The notes: generated by a model from the letters alone, not told the origin. A stretch of DNA of 64,000 nt from Aphrophora alni (GCA_963513935.1 OY740768.1:67568231-67632230), one strand, 5' to 3'; shown: positions 11,788 through 24,689, counted from the stretch's first letter. Translations and numbers: made by a program.

Positions 11788-13440
11788 GTGACTATCTGGA
11801 ACCTTATGAATGTAAGTAACTCTAAGATTGCTTGATATTAATATATCTCGGTATGTTAGTAAATACAGCAGATTGAGCCATCCTGTATTTCTGAAATGTT
11901 TAAAGATATAAAATAAATGAAATTGGGAACATGCATTATATATTTTTTTTAAAATTAAAATTACGGTAAAAATTATGGTACAGATTGAATAAACAAATAG
12001 TTAAAATAACATGTGAAATAGAATTTAAATATCTAGTCCAAATATTTGTATACATGGTATGATATTATTTTTGAATGTGCCTACAAAGCATGCTGATTAT
12101 GCACGAACCCGTTTTTAAAATATCTTCCCCAGAATATCTGAATTAAATAAATAAATTACATATACAAAATATTTTGCTCTTCTAAAGTTAAACGCATTAA
12201 TATATTTTTATTTTTATTGTAGGTCATGTGATAACTCAGTTATCTATACAAAATAATTTCTTCACAATTTATTGAACAGTCATACATTTTCCAGTGCCGT
12301 CGTAAAGTGTGGGATATTGTAAATAGGAGTTCATGTGTGGTTTTGACGAATAATCTCAAATTTTGGGGGCTTATGTTTTTATGGAACGTATGAGCGTATG
12401 AACGTTCCGTCTCTTTTTGAGAATATTATAACATGTAATTGAGAGGTCATTTTTAATTAATTATCCTAACCACTTTAAAGATGTAAAAAACAAACAATAA
12501 TCACACATTTAATGCCCATACATATCTTATCTCTTCTTCCAGTCGTAGATTCCTCTAACATGACGTGTAATCCAAAGTAGCTTTCTTAAAAGTAGACTTT
12601 CGTAACTTGTCAATTCCGAAGATTTAGCAAAAACTTTTAAGTGTCCTATGCATTGTGTAATGAACGTTTGGATGTTCAACTAACTCGGTCAATACTCGGC
12701 TGAGATGGGGCGTGAATTTCACTGATAACAAGATTATGGGCTAATATGTAAAATATCTAAAAAGACACTTTCGAAAAACCGTTTAGCCGCCATTTTGAAA
12801 ATTAACAATTTTCATTTTTGTAACAGATTAAAATACAGGATTTGAAATCTTACTAAAATCAGGTGTATTATTATAGATGCGTAGTCTATGTAATGGGTAA
12901 ACAAATCGTATGTCGAGGTTTTTGTTGATATATCCGTTTTAAGTTCCCCTGAGCCCAGAAAAGTGTTTTTAAATTGTTGTCTATCGTATGTGTAGCATAA
13001 ACGCGTGGACAGATTTTAATCAAATTTGGTATGTGAATATATATTTACCATATCATAGGAAGTTTCTTTAATTGTTTTGAGATAACTAAAACTTGTTATA
13101 AGACAAACCCACAAACTATCTATTTTCACAAAATAGACTCTACCTATTTCCATCAACTTTTGGTCCAACATAGTTTCTTAACGACCTGAATAAAACGTAT
13201 TAGTCGCCATATCTCCAAAAATGCTGGTTCGTGAATTATTTGTAAAAAACCTAAAAATCAGCCATGTACTTGTTATAAAAGTGAATTGTGAATAGTAACC
13301 CAGAGGTAAAATAATTTTAAGGTTCAGGAAATAATTGGTAAAAATACAAAAATGTCAAAGCTTTATCGTTACATGTAAATATTTTTTCACACTGTGTTCA
13401 TGGTCCATCATTACTTTTTGACTGACAACTCCCAAACTGA
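11788..13440. other. Non-coding DNA with diverged dispersed repeat
   Basis: About 12690-13400 carries words that recur elsewhere in the window (GCCATTTTGAAAATTAAC, ATTTTAATCAAATTTGGTAT, CGCCATATCTCCAAAAATG) and is probably an old interspersed repeat of unknown class. A GGAACGT...ACGTTCC inverted repeat lies near 12382-12407. No coding frame. Confidence 0.45.
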
Positions 13441-13665
13441 AATTTTTGTTGAACAAAAATTTGTATTGGTTGTCTTGGATATGGTTTTTGGGATGGGCGA
13501 GTGAAAAGGTTTGTACAATGTTTTTGCACTGTTATTTGTTATTATCATTTATAATTTTTGTTGAAGAAAAATTTGTATGGGTTGGTTTGTATTTGGTTTT
13601 TGGGATGGGCGAGTGAAAATGTTTGTACAATGTTTTTGCACTGTTATTTGTTATTATCATTTATA
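13441..13665 (+). repeat. 112-bp tandem duplication with palindromic core
   Basis: Two copies, starting at 13441 and 13553, share AATTTTTGTTGAA, TTTTTGGGATGGGCGAGTG and a final TTGTTATTATCATTTATAAT. Each contains GTACAATGTTTTTGCAC. The same core in reverse orientation, GTGCAAAAACATTGCAC, recurs at about 20208 and 36437 with related flanks, so these are copies of a dispersed family. No protein coding. Confidence 0.8.
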
Positions 13666-16359
13666 ATTTCCTTTTCTTCAAAAATTCAAACAGTAATATT
13701 ATAAAGTATCTTATGTTTTTATAAATTATGAAAGAACAAACAAGATTTGAAGATTTGTTTCAAACGAATCCCAAAGTGTTTCAAACCTAAACTATACTAG
13801 CAATGAATTAAATCATGAAGCTTAAATGTAATTACAGTATTTCAGATATATTATTTCCTTTGTAACAAACTTATATATATGTATTATTTCCCTTTGCGAA
13901 AGACAAACGCCGCAAGTGTTTTATCCTAACTTGATTAAGTCGGTTTATTTTGTTTGCTCAAGTTCTCCAACTACGATTTCTGCACAGGTGAGCCAACTTT
14001 CCGTCTCAATAATCCCCTTATGTTTTGGTTTTTCTTCTTCTTCCTTAAGAATCCAATCAAAAGAAAATAACAAAAACCTACGTTGCGACGAAGTTAAATC
14101 AGTTTTATTTTGAAATTACAAAAATCTGTTAAGTTTTATCTTGCAATAGGTGTCTTGACGCTAAAGTTTCAGCAAAGTTTGCTTCAATCTTATAGAAAGA
14201 AGGTAGCGATTTAATTTAGGAAGAGAAACTTATATTAAAACCAACTTTAATACTTTGGAGTTGCGAACCATCGGCAATATTTTTTATTGACGTTTTTTTC
14301 ACAATCACTATTGGAAAACTACGATAAAGAAAATTAATATCGTCTGAGAATTAATCTACAAACATAATTTGATCAATAATAAATAAAACTTTTCTACATT
14401 ATTATTGTTTTCTTTTCTTTTTCGCCAGTTTATAGATATAATATATCAGCTTTGTGGAAATATAATCATGCGAAAAATGCTTTTTTTAGTGGTGATAAAC
14501 TAGTCGACTTTCCTTTTAAAAAATAAATTTATTTTTCCTAATACCGATAATTGACATTTTACTGTTACAGATTTACGGCTAGCCAATACACTTTCATATT
14601 TCATCGAAATTGTGTCAAATTCCCTTGTGCTACAATATATTCGACATTTTCTGACCATTGTTTATTTCCACCTTTTTGACCGATTCTTTTATAACTGGAA
14701 TGTTTTGGGGAGATAATGATCTGTATGAGCTTCATGTTATCAAAAATTTTATCAAAATATTTTAAAACATTCGTGAAGATACGGTTAAACATACCAAACT
14801 TATTCCTTTTTATTTATTTATGGGCGTGTTTCAAAATATTAAGAGCAAATAGATTGTAAAAAACAAAGGAGATAGTTCTTCATTATTAACTAATTGCCTG
14901 CTCACATCTTAGCATAAAGGGGTTATTCAAAATATATATTAAAACTTCAGGGAATGATTATACCTCCAAAAATACATACAAATGTTACTCTAAACATATA
15001 TCCGGAAAAGTTTAATATTCTGTCTGTAGTTCTGTTTGTGTATTTTTTAAAAACTAAATTTAAATTGGGAAGTGGATGAGTTATCGAGTCCAGGTTTGGT
15101 TTACACATTTGTAACCTTTTACCTATATACTAGAAATCAATAGGTACTTTATTTTCTTCATTTTCATAAAGTCGGCCTATAAAATTTGTAATCTGTGTTT
15201 ACATTTTTTTTTTTTTTTTTTTTTTTCCCCCTCTGAATAAGTGAATTAATGTTATGAATAAAGGAAATCATTGTATTAGGGTTAATATTTGATGAACAAA
15301 TTCTCAGATTACAAAATTGTTTTGGTTCAACCTGCTTTTGACCTTTAGAGTATTAATTTGTATAGTATTATCAATAATTGAGTTATTCTTTGGGTTTCAA
15401 TGAAAACTAAGTTATCAATTTTAAAAACAGCAAATTTAATTTCTTACAGTTTTTTGTTTTGATTGTGTAATAAAGTTTTCAAGAAATTCTACATATAAAA
15501 TTGTAAACACCTGCCATATATTTTTATATAAAGAAGCAAACTGAAAACTAAGCGATTTCGGACATGTTTATAGAAAGGTTTCGTCTTTATTTTTTCCAGG
15601 TACAATCATTTAGTAAAGTTTCGCGACAAATTTTTCAATCTATCTATATATCTTTTTTCATATCTCAATCATAACGTATTGCGTATCCTTTTAGCATTAG
15701 CATGAAAAGTATTAATAATGGGATAAAAAATAATTACATTTACGTTAAGAAATAAGGAGTTTAATCCACACTGCCGAAATTCCATGTTACTAAGAAGTAG
15801 TAAACAAATTTAAATGTTAATATAAAATATTGCGAAGTCTTCGAGGACCGCGTGACCGACACATGTATAGTGAGTTTACAAACTTGGGAGTTCTCCGCTC
15901 TACAAACTATAAAAGTACATACAAATGTTTCACTGCATAATATGTAAGAGTGGAAAGTTTGTCCAATTATGTTTACCATTATTTTTTCTACCGATTTGAT
16001 TGAAAAATCTAAAACAGAATTTGCGTAGTCAGAACTACAACACCAGGAAAACGCGAACAAGAAGATTCTTACCACAGACATTGACATTTTTCATTAAAGG
16101 GTGGATTTATGTAATTCACCTATTCCAACTGGAATAAAACTTTCTAGCCTTTCCATTCTAATTATTCGTCGATTGTAAATTACAGTTTATAATGTAGAGG
16201 ATATTAAACGATTAAATGTTAAATACAATAATCTTTTACATCCCCAACAGAGATTGAGTGCATCAGCTCCTAATCCAAAACTACAATGTTAAATATGTAG
16301 TGAAATATAAAAGTGTAATCCAATGATTATAAATATTTTAAAATAATAGAAATCCAGGG
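13666..16359. other. AT-rich non-coding DNA
   Basis: Contains a T-run at 15204-15226. The 108-codon minus-strand frame at 15761-16087 begins with a hydrophobic stretch that could mimic a signal peptide. It has no recognisable domain, and its second half is low-complexity hydrophobic, so I do not call it a gene. Another acceptor-like TTTTTTCCAG|GTAC lies at about 15591-15603, but its donor half is weak. Confidence 0.45.
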
Positions 16360-16625
16360 TACTCGACGCAGAAAGAGAGGGAGGAAGGAGGTTAGAGATG
16401 AGAGAACGATTGATGGCTTAGTTCTATTTAATCTGCAGCCGTCCTGATAGAATTTATTGCTTGCTTTCTATTTATTTCATATTTTTTGTTAAATGGAATG
16501 CCATGGAACCTTACAATGTCTGCACGTGAAACATGTGATTGGGTTATGAATTTAGACAACACAGAGTCATTTATATTGTGGCGTAAAACAAATACCCGTT
16601 GTTGTTGTAAATTCATTAAGATATG
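16360..16625. promoter_or_regulatory. Candidate regulatory island
   Basis: A purine tract (GAGAGGGAGGAAGGAGG, 16374 onward; GAGA-like words) is followed by balanced sequence with CACGTG-like and ACATGTG E-box words near 16523-16540 and TTTATATTGTGG near 16568. The 62-codon minus frame 16428-16616 over the same bases has no family resemblance. A regulatory role is inferred only from composition. Confidence 0.2.
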
Positions 16626-17118
16626 TTGTTGTCATCATTATTTTACTAACGGGCTACGAAATTAAACTAAAATGTGTTCCGAGAATAGTTTGCTTAGTTG
16701 ATTGTTTGTTAGTTAAACTTGATTCTAAGGGGCGAGTTAGATAAACAAATCTGATGATTTTGGATGTCAATATGTACGATTGGCTGAACCGGCTTAAGCT
16801 GTTGGATTATCTAGTTGTGCATTACTAAGTCAGATTTATTTTTTAACACGAAAAAAAATCAATAAATCCTTAAACATATCTGGAGTAAATAATGGGGTGA
16901 CCTATTCTACGCATACTTTTCGTTTATAAGAAGTACAGGTTCCCCAATACAAATTAAAAAAGGTCTTTCTTTTCTAATTACGTATTAAAACTCATTCCAT
17001 GCTTTTTAGAGACTAGACTAATATTTGGTAAAAGTTTTCTTACTTTTTTCCCCCACTGAAAAATCATGTGTATGTTGTTTAGAGTATTCAGTTCTAATGT
17101 GATTATTTTTTATTAAAA

Positions 17119-17142
17119 GAGGTGAAATTACTATTTCACCTC
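17119..17142. other. Perfect 10-bp hairpin
   Basis: GAGGTGAAAT and its exact reverse complement ATTTCACCTC are separated by the four bases TACT. It stands in A-rich DNA without other structure. No T-run directly follows, so a Pol III terminator role is not suggested. Confidence 0.9.
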
Positions 17143-17630
17143 AAAAACAAATACGATACACTAAATAGAACAAAAATAATTCACATAAAAAATACCATTT
17201 GAGAAATAGAAAGGTAAATAAATAATTCTCTATATGATTTAGGAAGAAAACAAATAAAAAAAACATATTTCTATTAAAAACAAGAACTTACATTTTTTTT
17301 ACATAAAATCAAACATACTAACAAAATAAATAAGTTAACTTAGAGCAAAAATTGGAAAATAAAAACGTAAATGGAAAATAAATGACAATATAAAATTTAA
17401 TGAGTCATCACTTGTTTATTACTAATAAAACAAAACACATACACAAAACAAAATACTGCTAAACAACATATGTATTTATTCTTTCTAACACATTATTTAA
17501 TCTGAAGTAATTTCGAAGTACTGTATGAAGTCACACACACACACACGCGCGCGTATATAAACTACCACTCAATCCAAGATACAGTAAATTTTAAGTACAA
17601 ATTATAAAGGGACAAATTGAAATAAATGCC

Positions 17631-17631
<1 letters not shown>
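17143..17631. other. A-rich non-coding DNA
   Basis: Strongly A-rich. A short (CA)n run followed by CGCGCGCG lies at about 17532-17553. No coding frame. Confidence 0.6.

Positions 17632-17671
<40 letters not shown>
17632..17671. repeat. (TA)n microsatellite
   Basis: An uninterrupted TA run of 40 bp. It is the second such run in the window, after 7102-7147. Confidence 0.98.
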
Positions 17672-17674
<3 letters not shown>

Positions 17675-17859
17675 AGAGTAAAAATTTCCTTTTTTAAAAA
17701 TTACACATATTACTTAGGTAATTGGACAATTAAATGCATCCTACATCAACAACACATGTGTTGTTCATCTGAGAGTACGCCTATTAATCATTTACTATTC
17801 CCGGAGACGAAAAGTGATTTTGAAACAAAATAAAAGATAAATAAGAAATGTTTTAAGCT

Positions 17860-18290
17860 TCGCAATGCATGGGTTTCTATTAGCCCGGTTTTATTCCGCT
17901 TGGACGTTGGTTGCTGTGCAGTTAATCCTTGCTCAATGAAATAATCCTGATGTTGCTATTACCATAAGAATGCCTGCCACAATGACATTAAGCCATTTAC
18001 ACCTTATGCTCTTATTTAATGTGTATTTTTTTCCCTCCCGGACTACGTAAATCTTGGTCACCCCTGGAATATAAAGCCACGAGTATATTTTACTGTGCAT
18101 TAACCAAATCTAAAACGTTCATAATGGCCATTTAGCTTCAGGGCACCGCAATATAATGATAAAAGCTATAACCACTTTTATGGTATCACTTAAAACGGAT
18201 GGCATGGAATCAATTGCGTCTGTGAGCGTGGAGAGTGATCACGTACTGGAAATAAACTCTGGTTGACGCATGCGCTCAAATTATAGTTTT
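17860..18290. promoter_or_regulatory. Candidate developmental enhancer island
   Basis: Some 430 bp of balanced, non-repetitive sequence inside very AT-rich DNA. It contains TTTATGG at 18177-18183 (Abd-B/Caudal-type site), ATAATGGCCATTTAG, AGTTAATCC (Otx/Bicoid-like) and GACGCATGCGCTC (NRF-1-like palindrome) near 18264. No open frame spans it. The density of homeodomain-type words suggests a conserved enhancer. This is the strongest of the regulatory candidates but remains unproven. Confidence 0.3.
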
Positions 18291-20160
18291 GTTTTCTTAA
18301 TTGAAGATTCTTTTTACATTACGAAATAAGCGAATTTGTCGTAAGCAATTTGTAAATACAGAAAATTTGTAATTTATTTAAAAAATAAAATTATAATTTT
18401 TAATTCTATTATTATAATACAAAATCTATTATTATATACAAATTTAGTATAGTTGTATATGAAAGAATAATTGAATGAATCAAAGGAATTAATATCAACC
18501 AAAATTATACCTCATTTATTAAACGAACATCCGAAACTTCTATAAATTATAAGATGTAAACTTATGAGACATTAATTTTCTTTAATCTTTTCGTAAATAT
18601 TTACATCATTGATAAAATTTAAATCCTTAATTTCAATCAATATTTTTACTGGGACGATGGTCATCAGAATATGGTTGTTACTAATCTTACAAAAACTCTT
18701 ATCTTCATAATTATTATCCACGTTTCTATTTACTAATTATCTAATTTTCCCTCATTAAAAATCTTTGAAAATGCTCTCAATAAACTTCTGTATACCCATG
18801 AAGATACATCGTAAATATATTAATTTTCTACAACCTAACCTACAAATTAAGAATACAAATTAGGCTAATTTATAATTCTAAATTATACGCTTCTTAGACG
18901 AAAATATATAAATTAAATTACACAAATAACAACAATAATAATAATGAAAAATAGCGAAGATAACGTAATAAGAAATTTATATCTTTGTATATATACTATT
19001 ATAAAAAGTGTATGTCTGTCCTCAGTATGTTTCAATACTAATTACATACAACTCAAGTTGATGACGGATCAAGACCGAATTTGACAGAGATTCATTTTAG
19101 TATCTACTTAAAATATAAATTAGGTTAGAACTTTAAAATTGCAACCTCCTCCCCCACTTTTTTTCTAATACACAACATCCCTTAAACCTGTTGTTACAGG
19201 TATTTTATCCTCTTCGCCAATTCTTATATGGTAAATAAAATAAATAAAAGTACTTTTCGTCATACCGCTTCAAAAACTCTGAGGAAATCACTGTCAGGTT
19301 TTCAAGTATTATTAATATAACTTATATTAATCAAGAAACTTGCTCCGCTACAGTCCATTTAATGACGTCCTAAATTTACGTTAGGCATCCAACAACCATA
19401 GTTTTCTTTATACGACACCTACGAATGCTGTCAGTACATTTCCATTCGTTCTATTAATTAATTTGGTTGAGACTTAATTACAGAATTATAATAGCTATTT
19501 ACAGTTTATAGCTAAACCTATTATATAATATAACACCTAAGAAAGCTAAGCGAGCTAAGACGAAGCATAAAGTTTTGCTTAAAACTAAAACGTCTCGTAA
19601 GTTTGTATCTAAAAAGTTTGTTAAGGTAGCTCTAATGTATTTTACTAGCTTAATATAGTGGACAAACTTTGCTGCAGCCGGGACACTTTGATAGGTAACT
19701 TTACATTTACAAGTAGTGTAAGGTACTCCGCAAAAGCTGTAATTTAACATTTTTATTTATTGCTGTGCTTAGAAGTCGTACTTAGAGGTTTATATTTAGT
19801 TACCGGTGTGTTTAATGAGAACAACCTCAGGTGGGGCATATTATTGATTTTCCGTTGGAAAAGTTGCGAGTATCCAGAACAGTCGAACAGTTGGGAGTTT
19901 AAACATCAGGTAGATAATTTGAACGATGGATAAGTGTTTCTAAATGTCTGTATATAGTCATATTGCTAGGAAATTATAAGTCTGCCCATGAAATAAACCG
20001 AGAGCTTGCTTTGGTCGTGCTATAAAAACATACTTTCTAAATTTGAATGAAGTTTCTGGAGAGTTTATTTCTAATTTTGCTTGAATTTGTAGGTTATACG
20101 ACTAATATTCTGCCTTAAATGGTAACTAGTGGTAACATTGGATGTAGATTAACAATCATG
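18291..20160. other. AT-rich non-coding DNA with old dispersed repeat
   Basis: Around 18970-19150 the words ACTATTATAAAAAGTGTATG, TGTCTGTCC and GATCAAGACCGAATTTGAC resemble decayed interspersed repeats of the Helitron-like kind common in insects. No coding frame. The 83-codon minus-strand frame at 19499-19750 shows no domain. Confidence 0.4.
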
Positions 20161-20600
20161 TTATTGTTAGACCTAGGGGTAAACAGTTATTATTTGTTGG
20201 AAAACTGTGCAAAAACATTGCACACACGTTTTTACTCACCAATCAAATAAAAACCCACCAAAACGATTACAACAAAAAATAGTTTCTTATTTGTTAAAAG
20301 ATTTTTGTTCTTGTTATAAGTTTATGTTGATAACAATTTTGTTATTAATTGTAACTTTCAATTTTTTTTTATCGTAATAAACACCAATTTCTGTTGTTTT
20401 TAAAGCTGCGCTGGATGAGATATTGTTAAAAATTATAGAATCTACAGACAAAAAGGTTTTACAAGAAAAAAGATTTTTCCATATTTGAAAATCGGCCTCC
20501 TTTTTGAAAATTAATAGCTGGTTTTTCTAGTAAATTGACATTTCATAAAGACCCAATTTTAGCGAAAACGGACCAAAATTACCATTTTCAGAGCTTTTTA
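20161..20600 (-). repeat. Dispersed repeat with GTGCAA/TTGCAC palindrome
   Basis: GTGCAAAAACATTGCAC at about 20208 is followed by a TTTTTACTCACCAATCAAAT flank that is the reverse complement of the 13441-13665 family. Further right, AATCGGCCTCC and TTTTTGAAAATTAATAG match other dispersed copies in the window. No protein remnant is visible, so the class is unknown. Confidence 0.55.
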
Positions 20601-20937
20601 ATAACACACAGTGAGTGTTTTATATACAATAAAGAGAGTGGGGGGGAGTTTGTAAATTAATCCTATGGTTTAAATAGGTGAACATAAAATTTGTGTTTCG
20701 ACATTTCTAAGAGAAATATTACAAGAGGGTGAATTCGAAATTTGGTCAAAAGGATCCATTAATGATTGGAATTATGAATAGGGATAAGAGATTTGTTTAA
20801 TTATGTGTAAATAATCAATATATTTATACATACGTTATAAATATTTAAAATATGTAAGTATTAACATAATTTTAAAACTGAATATAATTATGTAGGAATC
20901 TGGTTATAAAATATTATTCTATTTTCATAGAAACTTC

Positions 20938-21420
20938 CAACGGTCATTTAGTGTTAATGTTTCATAAGAATTTATTGGGATTTAATACATCTGTCGCAAC
21001 AATGTTGGAAGGATTAGGGCAGTAAAGTGTCAAGTTCAACGGTCAATTAGTGTTTATGTTTCATAAGAATTTATTGGGATTAGATACATCAGTCACAACG
21101 ATGTTGGAAGGATTAGGGCAGTAATGTATCAAGGATTAGATACATCAGTCACAACGATGTTGGAAGGATTAGGGTAGGAATGTGTCAAGGATTAGATACA
21201 TCAGTCGCAACGATGTTGGAAGGATTAGGGTAGTAATGTGTCAAGGATTAGATACATCAGTCGCAACGATGTTGGAATGATTAGGGCAGTAATGTGTCAA
21301 GGATTAAATACATCAGTCACAACGATGTTGGAAGAATTAAGGCAGTAATGTGTCAAGGATTAGATACATCAGTCGCAACGATGTTGGCAGGATTATGGGA
21401 GTAAAATGTCAAGGATTAGC
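20938..21420. repeat. Minisatellite with 99-bp and derived 56-bp units
   Basis: Two long units (offset 99 bp, starting near 20938 and 21037) contain CGGTCAWTTAGTGTTWATG and TTTCATAAGAATTTATTGGG before a core. They are followed by five 56-bp units at 21131, 21187, 21243, 21299 and 21355, each beginning AAGGATTAGATACATCAGTC and holding CAACGATGTTGGAAGGATTA. The short unit is the long unit minus ~43 bp, so the array shows an internal deletion that then amplified. Confidence 0.93.
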
Positions 21421-22122
21421 TAAAAAAATATTTCAAACATTTCGCTAATAAATATTAAGCTATAGGAATGATTTCAGTTCTACTCAATATCTCCACTTGT
21501 ATTTCTTACTTTGATAAATTCATTTGTTTTAAAAATTATTTAAAACAACCAACGATTCCTTTGTTTACAATAAAATATTCAGAACATTAATGTTTCTTTA
21601 TGTAACCTTCTACGGTCAATTTAAAATTTGCAAAAACAACGGACGGTTGATTTTGTTTGCGATGACAAAGTGTAGTAGTTATTGATTGACATGGCCTTAA
21701 TGTATAATTTTCTACCGACATGCGTTAAGTTCAGGTCTTGTGCATTATAGAACACTTAAATTTAATATATTTAATAATGTTGAAACCTTTGACGCACTCC
21801 TTCCGTGCGAAGTAGAAGTTTATATAAGCATTCTTGTTTTTTGTCACACTCTGTTGCCTTGAGTGCAATATTTTATTTGTTGATTGCAACTGAATATAGC
21901 TGCTTAGTCGTTAAGATATTTTCTTGTTATAGAAATTGGAAGTTTTTAAATAATTATCAAGTGTGGAAAAACTCGTTACAATTTTTTTCAGAATTTGTTC
22001 ACATTTCTTAAACATGTTGTTTTTAGGATCATCTTTAATATTCGTTAACCGCTCAGAACGTTAAACCATTTTCAAAATGACAGTCGTTTAACTAGTTTTT
22101 ACCTTTTGTTTTGCAGTGATAT
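21421..22122. other. AT-rich non-coding DNA
   Basis: No gene supported. An acceptor-like TTTTGTTTTGCAG lies at about 22104-22116, immediately left of the MITE that starts at 22123. It could be a genuine 3' splice site or chance. Confidence 0.5.
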
Positions 22123-22366
22123 TATTGTCTATTTAATATTGCCTTAGGTCTGGCGCAGTAACGGGACCTGAGGGGCTTGTCGCCGGCCTGGCCAATAACA
22201 GGCCGGTGGGTGTAGCTGCAGCCCTGCTATGTTGTCAAGTTTCCGACTGACGCGATGAAAGTGAAAGTAACCTACCCCCAGTCACCGCCAAACTTGACAA
22301 CAGCGCAACCAAACTCTCCCCTCCCAACACTAGACCCAGACTTAAAGCAATATTAAATAGACAATA
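22123..22366. mobile_element. GC-rich 244-bp MITE with nested palindromes
   Basis: The ends form ~31-bp terminal inverted repeats beginning TATTGTCTATTTAATATTGC, with about two mismatches between arms. The interior is far richer in G+C than the surroundings. It holds two more perfect dyads: CCGGCCTG/CAGGCCGG (22183-22206, 8-nt loop) and GTTGTCAAGTTT (22231-22242) with AAACTTGACAAC (22290-22301). There is no coding capacity. It is best read as a non-autonomous DNA transposon; a structured RNA gene is the alternative. A target-site duplication is not evident. Confidence 0.75.
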
Positions 22367-24689
22367 AAAATAATTTTTGTCACGCAGCTACAATGCCCTA
22401 TTGTGAGTTATGGGAATTTCTTTATTGGAGATTAAAAAAGGGTTGTGTAATAGTTATAAAAAATTCACAATCTCAAAAGCAGCCTATTAGCTTGATGTAT
22501 TTGAACATACATTTACAGCAACCTCAAGGTAGTAATGTGTCTGGGGTGGAGAGGAAAAGAGGGTCCCGATACTTTGTTCCGTTTACTTTCAACGGTACAG
22601 CACCAATAAAAAAATATAGACCTCAAATGCTTCTGTGTAAACGCGTACCCTACTTTAGTTTCTTTTATCGATGTAAATAAGAAAAAAAGTTTACAAAAGT
22701 CTGTCACGAAGTTGTAACTTTATGAATTAAATGTAGCTAAGCAGTTTTCTACCTAGTTTTCTTGGAATGTGTTGTACCGTCAAGTCAGGCTAGGGAAGCA
22801 AGTAGAAGGGAGGACACGCCCCTTATACCAGATACAATCCTAGTCTGAGGCTACTTACTGTACCTTCCCACTGTATTTACAGTACTTGCAAGAATTTTAT
22901 TCAGGAATCATTTATATTCTCTATTCGGGTTTAAAATTTGGGAGGTTGATCTTTATTCTGCACCTAATGATATCAACCCCATTTTCTAAGATAGGTAATA
23001 ATAGATTTTAGAACATTTTAAATGAAGATAAAAGTTACAATTATATTTTATGTTGTAACCTTAACTTTTAGATTGGATACCAACAGTATATATACACTTG
23101 TTTATTCTATACAACTACCACTTAACTGGTTTTCTTTTCTTCAATTAGGATATTTTCTGAATTCACGTCAAAATATTTGCGTACCTCGATTTTATTTAAC
23201 TTGAGCCCAGCCTTTTGTTTTGTTTCTTTTATAAGGTAAAAAGTATAAATAAGCTTTGAAGAAATCAATATTTTTAATAGCGTCACAATGTATACTGTAT
23301 AAGGTGTTAATCAATTAACTACTTTCTGTAATAAATTACTGTCGGAACACGTTTGACTTGTGCTCTCACTTCGTAACGGAACGGATGTTATAGTTTCCAT
23401 TTTGTTTTTCAGTGATTAGATAGTTTTCAAGTTATAGACGTGAGTGTACGTGACAACACGTTTTCAAAAATAACATTAAAAAAAACAAGACTGTTACAAC
23501 TAACAAACAAAATTGTAACTGTAATACTAGTGATGTTAGCACTACTAGTGGTAACCTTAGTTGGAAGTTAATCAAATTTAGCAAGTAATTAATTTGGAAG
23601 GTTGTACATATCTTTGAATATGATTACTTCTCAAAATTAAATAGTTGATGAATTTCAACATAGTCTTACTACAAAAGTCTATAAAAGCTACTTTTTGCAG
23701 CTTACCGATATCCAATTATTATTAATCACAATGTTATAGTTTTATTGTACAAAAACATCAAAAGAATTTCGTGGTCTTTCATGACTGGATGTTGAGGATT
23801 TGTGGAATTGCTGTCACTATAATGAAAAGACATGGATTGTTAATTTTTCTCCTATTTATTGGTATTTTGTCTGTAATCAACCTAATCTAAACTAACCTAA
23901 CCATGATTCTAAACTAATGGGTTCTTGAGGATTACTTTAAGATGCACGCTCTATGGACTTTAGAGATGTTCCCCTGGGATGAAATTACAAGTAACCTACA
24001 ATACACAGAGTTAACAAACCAAACGATAATTTTGTGTAAAATTAAGCTACCACTCTGTCGCAGTTAAATCTCCCCGGATCCAGAAAGATATTAAATAATA
24101 ATTTAACAAGCGTTGAGCGATGTATTGATTATAACGTTCAATAATGTCTACTTTGTTATTCTTGTCCATTTGTCCATGAAACGAATTATTGTAGCGTTTT
24201 CTATTGTTTTCTCCCGGAGTTAAACTAATTATGCGTATCGAAGCTGACAAGCCGAAACCGAAACATCGCTTTCCATAGATTATATTATGACAGATGAACT
24301 TAATTTCAACTAAATTGCAGTCAAAATAGTTTATCCGGACGATGAACTCAAATTAGCTAGCTCTAAATTAATTACCATTATCTAATTGTTGTTTTTAACT
24401 ATTGTTAGGTTAACTTACCATCAAAGGGACAAACATCCAAGAGACGTATTTCTTCAAATTATATAGCTGTCTCACAATTGTGATTCTATTATCTTTAAAT
24501 TTAACACAAACATACTTTTTTACAATACCTTGGACCAAATATTTATTGGACCATGTTGACTAAAAAATCGCAAAATTTTTCAAAATCCTATCGCTCCACG
24601 TCATGACTGTGCAGGATTTGATAAGCAAATTTGGAACATTAGCATGCCTAGTCTTCTATCTGAATAAAAAGTGTTCATGACAAGCGCAT
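22367..24689. other. Non-coding DNA
   Basis: Overlapping opposite-strand frames at 22393-22707 (95 and 64 codons) cover a moderately GC-richer patch without a recognisable domain. Around 22775-22860 an imperfect inverted repeat (TCAGGCTAGG with CCTAGTCTGA) lies in balanced sequence and could be a small element or regulatory site. The rest is AT-rich and featureless. Confidence 0.45.

Noticed and set aside
15591..15605. Recursive splice site TTTTTTCCAG|GTAC
   Set aside because: Good acceptor, but GTACAA is a poor donor.
15761..16087. 108-codon minus-strand frame as a secreted protein
   Set aside because: The signal-peptide-like start is not followed by any domain; composition is that of AT-rich random sequence, and no splice sites or promoter support it.
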